Source: Cadophora sp. MPI-SDFR-AT-0126 (lineage: Eukaryota; Ascomycota; Leotiomycetes; Helotiales; Ploettnerulaceae). Taken from it: DNA of 64,000 nucleotides. The DNA lies in contig JAGMVK010000016.1 of the NCBI GenBank assembly GCA_020747065.1, forward strand, positions 310,001 through 374,000, written 5' to 3'. The notes beneath the pieces were generated by a model. That model made no database searches and was not told the origin of the DNA. It worked only from the letters and a program-made list of their open reading frames with translations. The position numbers and the translations under genes were made by a program. Of this stretch, positions 11,273-23,941 are shown in pieces. The first letter of the stretch is position 1. Every line of letters begins with the position of its first letter.

Positions 11273-13292
11273 TTGGTTTATTTCGAAAAATGCGGGTGCG
11301 TGTGTTGGAAAAGGATGGAATTGAATGGATGTAGACTGGAGACTTGATACCCAACCGGGAAATTGGATGGCGTTTTGGGGACTTCTTATTGAACAGGATT
11401 ACAGGAGCCCGAATGGGGACACTTGAATTACATTGGGGAAATGGAGGTACGGGCAAGGAGCACAATCTGTACTTATGGGTTTAGTCATTGGGGACACAGC
11501 CCGTTTATGATAAAACGAAGAATTTTAAGTGCCCATACATCCAGATAAGTGACTATCTATGGTACTTCCCGGCAACTTTGCCTCTGGTTTGCCAAGAAAC
11601 AACATCATCCAAACTCTGGTCCGGTTCAATTTCGACTCATTACAAATCTGTCGGATCCAGAGTTGCATTCTTTTTAAATACCCATAGAGCTTGCTGTTGA
11701 GAATTATAAGTATAAGAAATGTAGGAATTGTAGGAAATAACTTCACACTCTGTTCACAGGTCATCTACTTCGCAGAGCGCTATCTACTTTGTCATTGTCA
11801 TTGAAAGAGAAGTTCTCACGAGCGAGAATGCTATGAACGGTCGTTTGGCATAGGGACCTCTCCTCGCTTATGGCGTCCTCCAAACAAGGGGGAGGTGCCG
11901 ATCTACAGCCGAAAAGAAAATTCCATGAAATTAAAGTCAGACTCTGATTTCATTTATTATTAGATCCTTTAGGAATTTGACCAGGAATGAGAAATTAACA
12001 GGCATGCTTGTTCGCGGCTTTTTACAGAAGATGAGGTCAGCATGTCAACGCTGTTGCGTGGTGGCCGAAACGGAGCAATCTGGAGAGGAAAGCAGAACGG
12101 TGTTGGATTAAAAATATTCTAGAATCTGGTGGTACAATGCGTCAATCGACTGAGATAAAGAGAAGAAGTCGTGAGACTTGACAATGTTCTTCAAACCAAT
12201 ACGAGTACAGCTAGAATACACCACTAGAAGGGAAGGGAACAGACAACACTGATAAGCGAGAAATGAAAACAACACTATCTGCAGGAAAGGAAAACAGGAA
12301 ACGCTGACAAGAAGGGGACTGCATTCGACTCGCGTCGTACATCTGGAAGGAAATGTCTATGCTCGCTAATGCTGAAATTGAAACGCTCCTGTCAGATATA
12401 TTCCGTCCAATGAAAATAGGGAAATTCATGCGTGTCGTGGCCCATCTCGCGGCCAGCCTGCCTGCCTGCCTGTGCTGACCGAGTAGAAGGAAGAGTCGTA
12501 CTGCGATGGCATGGCCGTGACTGGTTGTTGAAAGGGGGGCTGAGAGGCCAATTAATACCAGGCGAACAAGGCGCAGAAGGGGATGGCAGGTGGTCGTAAG
12601 TGTGGTGACGATGATGTGTGCGAGGTTGTTGGAAAGGTTGAATTGGTGAAGGGTTGAAGTGTGAAGTTGAGTTTGTAATTGTATTGCTATCCGAAGTGAA
12701 GTAAAGAAGTCGACGATGTGTTTGCAGCTAGCCACAACAGCAATAAGCTCTCGTACGTGATCTCGAGCAATTGAAGTAATGACCCGCTAGCAAAGGGCGT
12801 TGAAGGTTGAATTGACGTCGATTGGGAAAGTTGGGTCGAGACGACAGGCAGAAGCGAGAAACGAAACCCGTTGTCGAAGAGACGATTGCCAAATTGGAAA
12901 CGTCAATGACCGGATGTAGATCATGAGTCAGTCAACGGCCGTCAGATGCAGATATGTATGATCCGATAGATCGATCGATCGACAGAATGAATGCGGATTC
13001 CAAACAGGAGGAATCTAAAAGGGGACACCCGTCAGCAAGAGTTCAAGGAGGGTGAGTCAGGTGACAGGGTTGTCACATGTAGATAAGGTACTGTAGGCGC
13101 CCACGCTCTTATCAGGGGCTGGCTAGGAGAGCAAGCGAGTCTGGGGCATTTCGCGTTTGCTTTTCTTTCAGCTCGACCGGCTCCGCCTCAACTTAGGCAG
13201 GAACAGACAGAACTTCTTGGAATGAGAGAGAGAGGTACTGAGTCACATACCGGCAAGTGTTGTGGTAGTCATCCGTCAGGCAGACTCGACTT
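11273..13292. other. intergenic, 2.0 kb
   Basis: No convincing gene. A 174-codon minus-strand frame (12211-12735) is rich in Leu/Thr/His, has no domain and no supporting splice sites. A GATC tandem (three copies) occurs at 12969-12980. The right side likely holds the 3' UTR of the small gene at 13293. Confidence 0.45.
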
Positions 13293-13639
13293 TCAGTTGC
13301 CGTTGTCTGAGAAATTGCAGTCAGTAAAAGACGTGCGGGAGGTTTAGAGGTTGAGGGGGTTTTGAGCACATACCAGTGTCCCTCTCAGCGCCGTTGGCGG
13401 GTTCTTGTGCCATGTTGATGCCCTCAAAGCGAGGCATTCTGTCGCCGTAGTCTATTAAACAACAACAGTTAGTACAAGGTATTTAGGGTTGAAACGCAAA
13501 GATTAAAGAAAGGCCGAAGGATTGAATCTGAAACATTTTGCTTGATTTATGACATACCTGGGTCTCTTTCCCCCGGCTCCCCTTTGGATGCCTCTCGTGA
13601 CGAAGCGAAGCGTGTGTTTGGGTTTATTGGTGTGAACAT
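13293..13639 (-). CDS. 57-aa, three-exon small protein, not recognised
   Basis: Assembled from splice signals alone: exons 13639-13558, 13451-13374 and 13306-13293. Both introns begin GTATGT, end in TAG or CAG, and carry near-perfect branch points (tactaac in intron 1, tactgac in intron 2). The frame closes with a stop four codons into exon 3. The product is hydrophilic, lacks Cys and Trp, and has the blocks TRFASSREASKGEPGERD and DRMPRFEGINM. It has no signal peptide or membrane segment. The composition suggests a disordered, perhaps stress- or conidiation-type small protein, but I do not recognise a family. The splice evidence is much better than chance for a random stretch. A longer form with other 5' exons cannot be excluded. 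Confidence 0.65.
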
Positions 13640-14026
13640 TTTGGATGTGTGTTGAGTTCTCAAACCGATGACTGAAGATTCCTTGATGATGACAATGATG
13701 GGAAGACGAGGAAAGATGAGTAGTGGGTTTTGTATGCCTTGAATCCGTATTTGAATTCTTAGGGAAAAAGAATGGTCGTTCCTGAGGAGACCAGCGTCCC
13801 TATATATCAGTCCGTCATAAAGGCTTCAATTCAAATTGGACACAGCAATGGGGCCATGCCAGGCACTGCCTATGATTAGCTCTCATTGCAGCCTCGGCCT
13901 CCCTGTATTTCAGGTGAGCAAGTATGGAGCCTGATGGCCGGTCAGTCAGGAAGGGCATGGTAAAGTTCCGCCTTTCCATTATGCCTCGCTGGATCATAGC
14001 AGTTCAGTCACAGTCGCAGGAGGGAA

Positions 14027-14042
14027 TCAGTCAGTCAGTCAG
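14027..14042 (+). repeat. (TCAG)4 microsatellite
   Basis: Four perfect tandem copies of tcag. Confidence 0.85.
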
Positions 14043-14270
14043 GTACGAGTGTCTGGAAATGGTGTGGGGTCCAAAAGGGCAGGCAGGCACAGGGCGTACA
14101 TCGCCTAAGAAAGGAGCGAGGGAAGCTTTGTTTGGGCGCTGCAGCCTCTTAACCCCTTAGCTTCTTAGCCTCCAGGCTTCGATTTCAGGGATGGTAATTA
14201 GCGAGTACAGGCCAGCCTGCTCCATTCGCCACTCCCTTCCCTTCCCTTTCCGCCAGGAGGCAGAGGCACT

Positions 14271-14294
14271 GCCTGCCTGCCTGCCTGCCTGCCT
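14271..14294 (+). repeat. (GCCT)6 microsatellite
   Basis: Six perfect tandem copies of gcct in an intergenic region; a likely length-variable locus. Confidence 0.9.
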
Positions 14295-15980
14295 GTAACA
14301 CGCCTGTCCTGTCATCTTTTCTTTGTCTTTGTTTCTCAACCCCCGTCCTCTTCCCCTTCCTGTCAGCAGCAAAAGTCCAAAACACAACCAACCCATCATC
14401 CCAATCCGTCTGGCGGGAGATGTGCCGGTGCTGCGTTTCAAGCTGCACATGCAATGTTTCGATCGTACGGAAGTACTACATACAGCCCAGGCCTGGCCGG
14501 TGAGTGACTCTCCAGAGGACCGAGAGATTCGTTTCCTACAACCCAGTCCAACCGAATCCAACCCTCTCAGACCGGAACAAGGCCCAATGGCAGCCCTCAC
14601 TTCAGCATCTCTTGCTCTTCTACGTAGACCTGGACGTTATGCTTCTGTCAGGTGCGTCACTGCGGCTTCTAGAAGTCTTCCTAAAGCGGTCACAGAGGAA
14701 ACGGAGCCCGCGCCTATTCGCACTACGAATCATTGCTCGCAGACAGGGCGTGCAACACCTGCTCTTCTACCCAATCATTTCATACAAGCCCAACCTGCAA
14801 AGCATCCCCCTACCACTCCACGATTCCCGGGAAATAATTTGTGGTTGTCCTGCTTCAGGGTCCTCCCCTGTTGGGCTTCTTGTTTTCAGACCCTTTTGCA
14901 GTACTTGGAGGTCTGCTGCGGAGCCAAGAGTCGTCAATTCCTTCCAACAAGTTCATCTTGTCTCTTTTGACAGCCGCTGATCTCTTGCTTCTGGACCATG
15001 TACCGGCGTGATGGGAGCTAGTGATGTCAGAATCGTGCAATTTATCGAGATCGTCGAGGTGCAAATCATCAGCCTCACTTTTTCCACAAGTCGAAGGTCA
15101 TCTGCCTTTGATTACGAATTACGCTGCCCTTTGAGCGGGCATACCGGCTCTGCCCTTCAGCATCCGCGCATCCACTCTTCACCGGTCAAGCAAACCACAA
15201 AAAAGAGCGCATACAAGCAGAGCTTGAGTCATTTCGTATTACAATCTCACTGCTGCAACGGACGAACAACCGAAACAAAGGGACTACCTTTTCAGCCGCG
15301 GCCTCTTTGCTGTCACACTTACAGTTTGCATGCTTGCAATCAACAAACGGCCTTCCAGCTCCGGCTCCACATCGACGCTGGATGGTGGCAGTAGACCTTC
15401 AGGGCTGTGGCGGAGGCCCTGAACTGACGTCGTGGATGCATCTCCCCTGCTGGACTGATCGGTGCCTTGCATGGACGCTGGGTCCGTCGTCCATCACATT
15501 GCAAGTGCCATGCAGGGTTGATGCCCACCAATTGGGCTACCGGTATCCAAACAATTCAAAACGGCTGCAAGTCCACGCCGAGTTGCAGAGTCACTCACCC
15601 AGTCTCCCAGTCATTATAGTCATGCCTAATTGCTTGCTGTTTACAGGCTACCACCAATAGGTGACTGTTATGACGGCGGTCACAGGGAGAGATGCAGGAG
15701 AAGCAGTCTTGATTTTGTCATTGATTCCGGTTCTTCTTCGTCACAGTCGTCATCTACTTTGCTTTTGCTTTTCCTGTCTTACAGTTTTGTCGGCCGTTAA
15801 AGTACAACAAACATACAAGATCGATATCCAAGGCCGAGTAAGCGGAATTGTACAAGAGAAGGGTCAAGTAAGTACAGAAATCACACCCGCCAATGCCTGT
15901 TAGACGTCTCTTGATATAATATCCCCTCTTCAATTTCCGAAACACCTTAGAACAGCCCGTTTTGGATCGCTACATACCCC

Positions 15981-18962
15981 TCAATGGCTCAAAAAGTCAT
16001 CCAAGAAAATGCATGCCAATCGTCCAGCATCCGTATACTCCGAGTCCTCATCCCGACTTGAGGATCGGTGTGATCGCACATCTTGTTCTGGAAAAGGGTC
16101 AGCATGGAGCAGCAAATTGAATGTTGGAAAACCTTACCGTAGTCGCCCACAATACGTCGCAGGTCCATGACAAATCTGACGACATCATGATCCACGGTCT
16201 TGGACTTCCCCTGGAACGCATCAATGCCATCTCGGATCGGATTACAGGCCTCCTTGCCTCCCTTCCGAGTCTTGAATTTCCAATGAAAGATCTCCTTGCA
16301 CCTATCAAACAATTCCTTCTGCGTCAACCGCACGAGTTCTTGGAATAACTCTCGTTCTGTCGTAGCCGGATGGCCGTGGTGCTTTATCCGTCCCTCACAA
16401 AAGTAAAACGCGGCACCGAGGGTCTTGTCCATGACGAGTATGAGGATGAGGAAGACGCTGAAGGCAAGGGCCCATTCCTTGTCTTTGGTGGTACTTGGAT
16501 TCGTGGCCCAGATCATGGCTCCCCAATCCTTCAATACTAACTGAATACGCCTCTGTTGCAACATGAAGAAGGCTAACTTGATCTGCCTCTGCGCACACCT
16601 GGGAGCCGAGCGTCTGTGGTATTCCTGTCCCAAGTGGTCTTGGACCTTGTGCAATGAGTTCTGGTCGAGGAAGAGGCTTCGTTCGAGGATCACTGAGGTT
16701 ACATGCATTTCGAGGGCTCGGCGGAGGAGTTCGGACTGCGGATCATCAGCATCACACAACAGAAAGGTTCAATCCACGACATACCTCATTGTCAGCCGCA
16801 TTACCGGCGTTGTAGTACGAAGCAACTGCCCCGAGAAGACGTGTTGGAAGTTCTGATTCTTGGTCGATATAGGCCGTCGGAATGTACGATGCAACGTCGC
16901 TCTGCACTATATCCTGGATATATTTGGAGTAGGCGTCTTGCATCTCAGCCATTGCAGCAAGCGGTATTCCGAGCGGCGGGCTCAACTTCCGTACTAGTAG
17001 AGGTCGGGCAATTCCGTTCGAGACTGTTTGGTGGAAGAATCCCATCTCCGAAGAACTGCTTCGCAGAGCAAGTGCAACGACTTCAGCCTCCAGGAATTTC
17101 GGATATCCCCAGTCCATGCGTATGAGTATATGCTGTGTGCCCCAGCTCGATGCGTTCCTGGTTACGAAGGACTCGACGTTGGCCTTGGTGAAGTGGCCCA
17201 TGAGGTAATCTGTGATTGTTAGCCAACAGGCAGAAGACCGATGAGGAAGCTCTCACTTGGAACTAGAAACGTGCACAAGGACTCCAATGGGTCATTGAAG
17301 CATGAGAACAGACAGAATCGTCTCTTTCCAGCCAGTCTTGCGCACTGTTCGCATGGCTTTCCCGGGGAGCAAGGGGAGCACTACAAGTTATCAGTTTTAC
17401 GTGTGGCACATTACAAGGGAAGTCTCTACCTTTGTTTTTGAAATATGGCAAGCCCAGCATGCTTTCGCTTCACGGACATCTCTCGCTTGTTTCTTTTCAA
17501 CCGCTGTTAATCCTCGTTGACGTCCACGCGTAGTTTTCGCTTTTGGAGCACTTGGAATGGAGTTGAAGATGTGCGAATGGTGGACCTCGTGCTCCTGAGG
17601 TGGTGGTGAGGGAGCATGCGATAGCGGAGAGTTCTGCGATGCTGGTGATCCATGGGACGGCGCGTAGCTGCTGCTTGGGTTAGATACAAGCGCCCATGAT
17701 TTGCTGTCGTTCTCGCTTGTTGGACTTAGATGGTCCAGATTGAGATAGTTCATGTTCGAAGTGCCAGCATCCATGAACTCCTGCCTAGCTACATGAGTCT
17801 CGTAAGGGGTACCGCGAATCGGTTCAAAGGCCACACCACCTGCAGTTGCATTGAGTAGGAAATTACTGTCCTGGGCATTTTGTGAGTTCCATGGAATGTT
17901 GGGTTGAAAGTCCATATTGTTGTTCATTGTCTGATTCTGCTGCGTCTGGTGTGGCGCAATCAATGTTGTCGCAGACCACTGCGCGCCTTCCGTAGCGTAT
18001 AGCATAGAGTTATCATTGTAGTTCCAGTTCGGTGGTGTCGAGCGATCATGTTCAAACGGGAAGTCTTCCGTAAACATATGTGGCGAATTTGTACTAGGAG
18101 ATGGCGTATCAAATGAAGGTCCAATATGGTGGAAGCCATCTATCATGATTAGTATGAAGAAGGGAGGAGCTGCCAGTGCAGCACGGGACTTGATGATGAA
18201 AACTCGATCATCAAGAAAGAATTTAAGAAATTCGAATCGCTTACCTGGAAGTGCCAGATCGTGTAGTTGGTGTCCAGCAGAATCAAAATTAGAGTTGGCA
18301 ATTGGAAAAACGTAAGTGTCAGAAATGGAAGAGGCGACGGTATTTGCTGCTGAAAAGGTCAAGCTGTTGAAGCTACCAAAGCTACTATTCTGCATATCAG
18401 ACATAGACATGTCATCCATTTCGGAATCCAGTGTGCTAGTCTGGGGAGTGTTTATGTTCCAGGATGTCTCCTGGACATTGTTGCCGGAAATCTGGGGCAC
18501 CTCGCTGCTGGGAGACTGGCCATGATTCCCGCCATAATTCTGTGGCGAATTTGGGAGGTTCGAGACCAACGTATATGAGTTTGGAGATGAAATGGACATC
18601 CATGAATTATCATCCGAGAGATTTTGGTGGACAATGGGGTTGGAGTTGAAATTCGAGGTTCCAGCTGAAGGGCGGTGAACCTCAAAGTAGCCGCTTATGA
18701 GATCCAGACTGGGGCCGCCGTTCTGTCCATGATGATCATTAGTATTAGTTCGTAAGAATAATTGCTCTGGAGATGAAGGATAAGCAGGGGCAGTAGCATT
18801 GCTGTGTCGAGTCGAGTAGCCTGGATGGTTGCGATATGCCACTTTTGATTCCCTCCTGCCTGGACCAGCTGGGCCCCTCGCTCTCCGCTGCGGGATGGCA
18901 CCAACACCACCAACACCACCGACCCCGCCGGCCGATTGCGAGCTCATCAGTTCCATCATCAT
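15981..18962 (-). CDS. fungal regulator-like protein with a central Cys-rich zinc cluster (893 aa)
   Basis: Six exons: 18962-18245, 18139-17430, 17380-17257, 17209-16785, 16735-16138 and 16087-15981; all phases agree. The first half is long, disordered, and rich in Asn/Ser/Gln/Pro. The zinc-cluster-like motif sits in the middle (about 468-505): CWAC, HISKTK, CSPC, then CEQC and further Cys, with an intron splitting it between K and C. A conserved block follows (FNDPLESL, FLVPNYLMGHFTKANVESF) that I recognise from a fungal C6-finger family. The C-terminal half includes a hydrophobic helix (WALAFSVFLILILVMDK). It is probably a nuclear regulator, but target genes are unknown. The ATG at 18962 is the first in frame. 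The 105-nt first intron has no stop in frame, so intron retention would add 35 residues. Confidence 0.78.
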
Positions 18963-21805
18963 TAAGACATGTTCGCTGCTCTCCTCTCTTTGCTTTGTCT
19001 TGCTTTGCGATCGATGGCGAGGCGGCAACGACCCCTCTATTGACTTGACGTTGGGGGATGGGAACGGGGGACGGGGATGGAGTGCGGGACAGAATTGCCA
19101 CGACGGAAAAAGGACTTTATGTCAAGTTAGGATCGGCATTCCGTTCTCCTTCTCTCTGGGCATGTAGCACGTAGCACACAGCAGTTCAGCGCTGGCAATT
19201 CCTCGCAGAGCCGCAATACTATCAGCTCACGCCTGAGAGGGTGCAGCTGCGATTGGGCGGGCGTGTGACCGAGTAACTGTGTTCTGCATGACGCTAGCAC
19301 ACCGAGTATGAGATTAAGCGAGCCGTGGGGGAGTTTTGACGAATTACCTGGCCAGGAAAGTTGTGCATGCATTACAGAGGGGACGTGTATTATTGGATAT
19401 TGGATATTTTGTGCTTGAACCCGATGTTTTGTGCAGACATTCTGAGCTGGACATGGACGGCATGAGACTGGTTTGTGGTGATTCGTAGATCGTCCGTTGT
19501 TGCTTGCCCCACACGATGGGTGACGGGGGGTGACGGATGAGATGAGGTGTACTGGGTTGGGTTGGTTGATGTCCGAGTCTTTTTGCGATGGGTTGGGCTA
19601 GAACTTTCGTCGGTACGAGCCGTTAATGTTTCAGTCGATCATTATGAACTCAATTGAACCTTTTGTAACCGAGCTTTCTGTGCGAGGCTCTTTGGGCAAG
19701 GGGAGTCGTGATAGAGATCGAAAGCTCCCTCCCCACTGAAATATCCAAGCGTGACTGAAAGCCGACGACAAGCTCTCTTTACGACGTGTATTTGATATGT
19801 GAATTCTGCAGAAGGTTTGAAGCCTAGGACTCAAATGATCGACTGAAATTAATAATGTGACACTGTCGTGTTTGTTGGACAAGTAAACCTTCTCGTCAGG
19901 CTCTCGCTTAGCTGTTTGCTGGTGTCGTGGGTAGACATGGTGGAAAACTTGTACTCAGCGCTTTGGCAAGATTTTACAGGTTCTATCAAGAAAAAATCAA
20001 GCATGTAGTATAATATGAAAGTATTCAAATAAACAGATTACTTGTCAGTGATGCGAAGTAGATGGTGATTTCGTTGCAGGAGAGCTGTAATGATAAAGTG
20101 TGAAGGAATGGATAGGATAGAGTTAGATATATGTGATCAGGTATCGAGAAATTCAGTCACTGGTGTCTGATTTATTGTACTTCAAGTCATGATCCAGTAG
20201 TACTGTCATAAGAGAATACGATACTAGGATTGCTCCATCTCATCAACTCAGTGTAGTCGAGGATCCGTGAAGCCTTCTTAGGTCTACTCAGCCTCTCGTC
20301 TTGGATACAAGGCATCTCTTCGAGTCCAGACTTTAAGCCATTGACTTACCTTGACACAATACTGTAGTAAATCTAACTCTGAAGGAGCATCTGAGACTAG
20401 ATCGCAATACCCTGTACTAATCTAAGCACTTGTTTCTATCCAAAGGTGAGCATCACCCCTCCATTCACCAGTACCCAGATTCGCACAAAATTTGTAGCCA
20501 CTTCATATAACCAAATACGAAGATTTGCTATCATGTACAAGCACCCACGTTCCACGTTACGGTGATGCCTCTCTAAAATCATAACAGGCTTATGGTTTCT
20601 AACAGACTGGTCGCTTCTTGGTCGGATACGTCTGCCTCACCGCGATCGGTCTGGGAGTTTTGCTATTTTGATCTAAAACTTCTCTTCTTCAAAGTCTTGA
20701 ATCTTTTAATGGTTCGTATATAGCATGTACGCGGTTTTGTTTTTGGGGATGGAAGTTCTGTTGTTTTTCTCAACTTCAGCTGCTTGGATTCCCGATAAGC
20801 GAGCCTCTATTTGTTTTCGTGAAGTGCAGCAACAGCAATCCTCTTTGCCGACCTAGGCTTTGCTAAATTCACGCACTGGTCAAGATAAGCCATGACCAAT
20901 TTATCTACAGCTATCATGCTTTCAGTCATCCCGCCTCAGGGTCACCATCCTATCGGTGGCAAGTTCGCATCCTCTTCCCCTTTTCTCAAGCGAGAATTAC
21001 AGTGGATTAAAAAGTTCCCGCATGACTAGAACCGACGTTATCTTCGCAGTCGTTCGTAGTGTTGGACAAATGATTCCATGTCTTATTGGCAAGGAATTCA
21101 TACGTTGAGAAGTCACATTCAGCTGTCCTGACATTAGCATTGTGGACATAACGTCAATGATTCGACTCGGTCATCTAGGGTAACATGATTTTTCAAATAC
21201 ATGCATGGACGCATAGTCTTCCCTTATGGACTTCCGCCAATGACTGTATACCATCGGTATAATCAACAAGCCCTTGAAACATTTCTGCCTTTGCAGCCAC
21301 CATCGCCCCGCCGTCGTTCATTACACGCAGAATGGCTTGGTCATACTATACCAACATTCCCGGGAGGATACGCATACTGTCCAGATGACCTGCTATACCC
21401 TAAGATCTAGTAAGGATGATCTGAAGGGAAGCTTGATGAAAAAGAAACATGGCAGCATTCACTAGGCTGTTCCTTCTCATAATGTGGAGGAATGAGTGTC
21501 TCAATATTGGAATGGAAACCCATTTTGAACTTCGATAGAAAGTACGACAGGAAATTAAGAAACATATTGAAGTCGGAGTGTGATGGTGAAAACACGCTGA
21601 ATCAGATGTATTTAATGTCCGAAAGGTGCAATCCTAGCACCTCGTGTATGCCCGCCGATGTTTGAGATGAAATCGCTCACTAAATCCATATATTACCGCC
21701 ACATGCCATGCCGCCCGACCAAAGCAATCTGGGTGAAACATTTCCCCAAACTCCGAAATTGCTAATTCCACGCGTGTACCAAGCTAGAATTACTTCCAAT
21801 TGTGT
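18963..21805. other. intergenic, 2.8 kb
   Basis: The longest gene-free stretch in the left part. It should hold the promoter of the large regulator at 18962 and the 3' UTR of the tetraspanin. Short frames (up to 83 codons) lack domains. No tRNA-like B box or repeat was found. Confidence 0.5.
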
Positions 21806-22842
21806 TCAATCTCGCCATTCATTACCACCATCTGCCAGCGGAGATGGCTGGACTCTCGGACCATGATCATGCTCTCCATTCGGGGCCGTTATCGCACGAG
21901 CTGATGGCTGCTCATCTGGCTCATCGTGATATTCTTCGGCATTATCCTCAATGAGTCGTCTCACGGTTGCGCTATTGTCTTCTTCCGGCTCGTCTGCTTC
22001 TTCCACATGACGAGCGTGTCCAATCTGCTTGAATGGTCGTGCCCACCGGGATTGACTAAAGGAGTTGCTGGTGAGGAGTGAGATGAGGGAGAGAACCTAT
22101 TTTTGAATGTTAATGAGTAATTCAAGTGACATGTTATGGTTAACAAGGGGATGTTCTCGGGCCTTCCCATACCTTGATAATGAACACAATCACAGCAACA
22201 AGCAACAGTAACCCAGCCATGTTTTGTTCTGATCTCCTCCATGGCCGAACACAAGGCTGATTTCGATTGAATGTCTTTGAGCAGGCAGTAGGGTCTTCGA
22301 ATGGCCACGAACGATCCAGAACAGTATTGAACCCGCAGCAGTTCAAAGCATCTTGGATAGTTCTGACAGCATTGGCATCCTTCATCCTCCAGAGCATTTG
22401 CCACCTGGTTCCCAATTCACAGTTCAAGGCCGATGGAGGTATCATATGAGTCAATGCTAGAGTGGCAATGACAGTCTCGTAGATCAACTGGAAGCCAATG
22501 ACGGCAATGAGGGGAATGGTGAGTTGATATGGTTCATTGTTTGCTCGACGGACCAGTCCATACGTGCCTTGAGCAGAGATTCCAGTGATGAGTGGGAGGA
22601 CCACGGTCAGTAGTGCAAGTGCCTTTGGGATTGGAAGGGACAAGGCTCGGATTTGGGTGTATGCATAGCTAGATAAGTATTTGTTGGTAACAGCACAAGT
22701 TGGGATGTTGATGGATTGTTACCCTGCGATTCCCGTAAGTACTAAGAGAAGCTTGTAGTTATTAGCTGTGGTAATGAAGCAAGATGATGAGCCTCACAAG
22801 TGGTACAGCAAATAGTCCCAGCTTTGTGAGGATCCTGGCCAT
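21806..22842 (-). CDS. fungal tetraspanin-type membrane protein; 5' end unresolved
   Basis: Supported exons are 22668-22173 and 22096-21806. They encode four-helix tetraspanin architecture: TM2 (KALALLTVVLPLITGISA), TM3 (LIAVIGFQLIYETVIA), a large extracellular loop with the diagnostic LNCCGF motif plus PTAC and QPCV cysteines, TM4 (AGLLLLVAVIVFIIK), and an acidic cytosolic tail. TM1 is partly visible upstream (LVLTGIAGYAY, 22723-22755) joined to exon 22668 through a good intron. The only candidate start (ATG 22842, MARILTKLG) ends at a good donor (22797) but joins this segment one base out of phase. Either the true start lies further upstream, or there is an indel. Fungal tetraspanins act in membrane domains, some in penetration peg formation. 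It is divergent from SNX3. Confidence 0.72.
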
Positions 22843-23312
22843 CTTGAATGATAGAGCACAAAGCTCAATGTATGAGTACCTGAGGGTGATGATATGTCGA
22901 GCACAACTGGTATGAATGCCCTCGAGCTCAATTTGGTGTGTTGCCGCTTGGCCACGGATGATTCAGAGGTTAATCAGTTGGCACGAAGAGATGAGAAGCA
23001 AAGGAAACCGATACAGTACCGAACATTCTACAGCCTTGATCTACAGACAAACACGATCATCAGGTGAGAAGAGGGGAAAGTCGTACAGGGTCACGTGGAC
23101 GGTGCCCCTCAGCTCCACAGCTCCAAAGCTCCTTCCTCATGCACAGTCATATCGAGAGCCTTCGTTCTAGATACAAGTACGACCATCACACACTCGTCTT
23201 CCCCCCATCTTCAAGAACATATTGAGAGCGCCATACGAAGCGCAGCAAAGCACCCAAGAAGCAAGCCACATACAAGGAACAGGAGGCCTTGCGCCGACCA
23301 ATACCACCCATC

Positions 23313-23941
23313 ATGCAGGCAATGCCCGATTCGCGCACGCAGAGCTTCGAAGAGATCTACGGCCCCCCAGAGAACTTTCTAGAGATAGAGGTAAGTTACA
23401 AGCTCTGCAGAAAGCGCTGGCATCTCCAGCCTACTTGCGCCCGTCTTAGCCTGGAATACGCCTTGCTAACACTATCTTCACAGGTCAAGAATCCACGAAC
23501 ACACGGCATGGGTCGTAGCATGTACACCGACTACGAGATCGTATGCCGCACGAATATCCCGGCCTTCAAGCTCCGCCACAGCAATGTTCGCAGGCGCTAC
23601 TCCGACTTCGAATACTTCCGCGACATCCTGGAGAGAGAGTCTGCGCGGGTGACCATTCCCCCACTGCCTGGCAAGGTCTTCACGAACCGGTTCAGCGATG
23701 ATGTGATCGAACACAGGAGGGAGGGTCTGCAGCGGTTCTTGCAAATTGTTGTTGGACATCCGCTTTTGCAGACTGGTAGTAAAGTTCTGGCTGGTTTCGT
23801 ACAGGGTGAGTTGAATATCTCTTGCGCCGCTTTAGAAAGTGGGCGTCTGGACCTTTCGTGAACCAAGTCTCGAGCATGGCGATAAGGACGCAGCTGCTAA
23901 CTTCAGTCACAGACCCTAATTGGGACCGCAATGCATGGTGA
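23313..23941 (+). CDS. snx3: sorting nexin-3 (PX domain), retromer cargo adaptor
   Basis: Three exons: 23313-23390, 23484-23805 and 23913-23941, giving 142 aa, the normal length for fungal Snx3/Grd19. The ATG at 23313 gives the family-type start MQAMPDSR followed by [16 protein letters not shown]. The PX domain fills the protein and has its phosphoinositide-binding residues: [17 protein letters not shown], and the RREGLQRFL segment. It binds PI3P on endosomes and works with retromer to recycle membrane cargo to the Golgi. The last exon adds DPNWDRNAW. The gene is convergent with RIM2 (571 bases between stop codons) and divergent from the tetraspanin. Confidence 0.95.

Larger units (their letters stand above)
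13640..15980. other. intergenic, 2.3 kb, with short tandem repeats
   Basis: Overlapping plus-strand frames at 14323-14970 and 14504-14980 (up to 215 codons) have no domain, and neither is favoured by splice sites. One starts with a weakly mitochondrial-presequence-like segment (from an ATG at 14587), but the rest is low complexity. Tetranucleotide tandems occur at 14027 and 14271. A non-coding transcript is possible but cannot be shown from sequence. Confidence 0.4.

Noticed and set aside
12211..12735. 174-codon minus-strand frame
   Set aside because: Low-complexity Leu/Thr/His composition, no domain, no supporting signals.
14323..14980. Overlapping 215- and 158-codon plus-strand frames, one with a mitochondrial-presequence-like start
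   Set aside because: Two frames compete over the same DNA, neither has a recognisable domain, and microsatellites lie just upstream.
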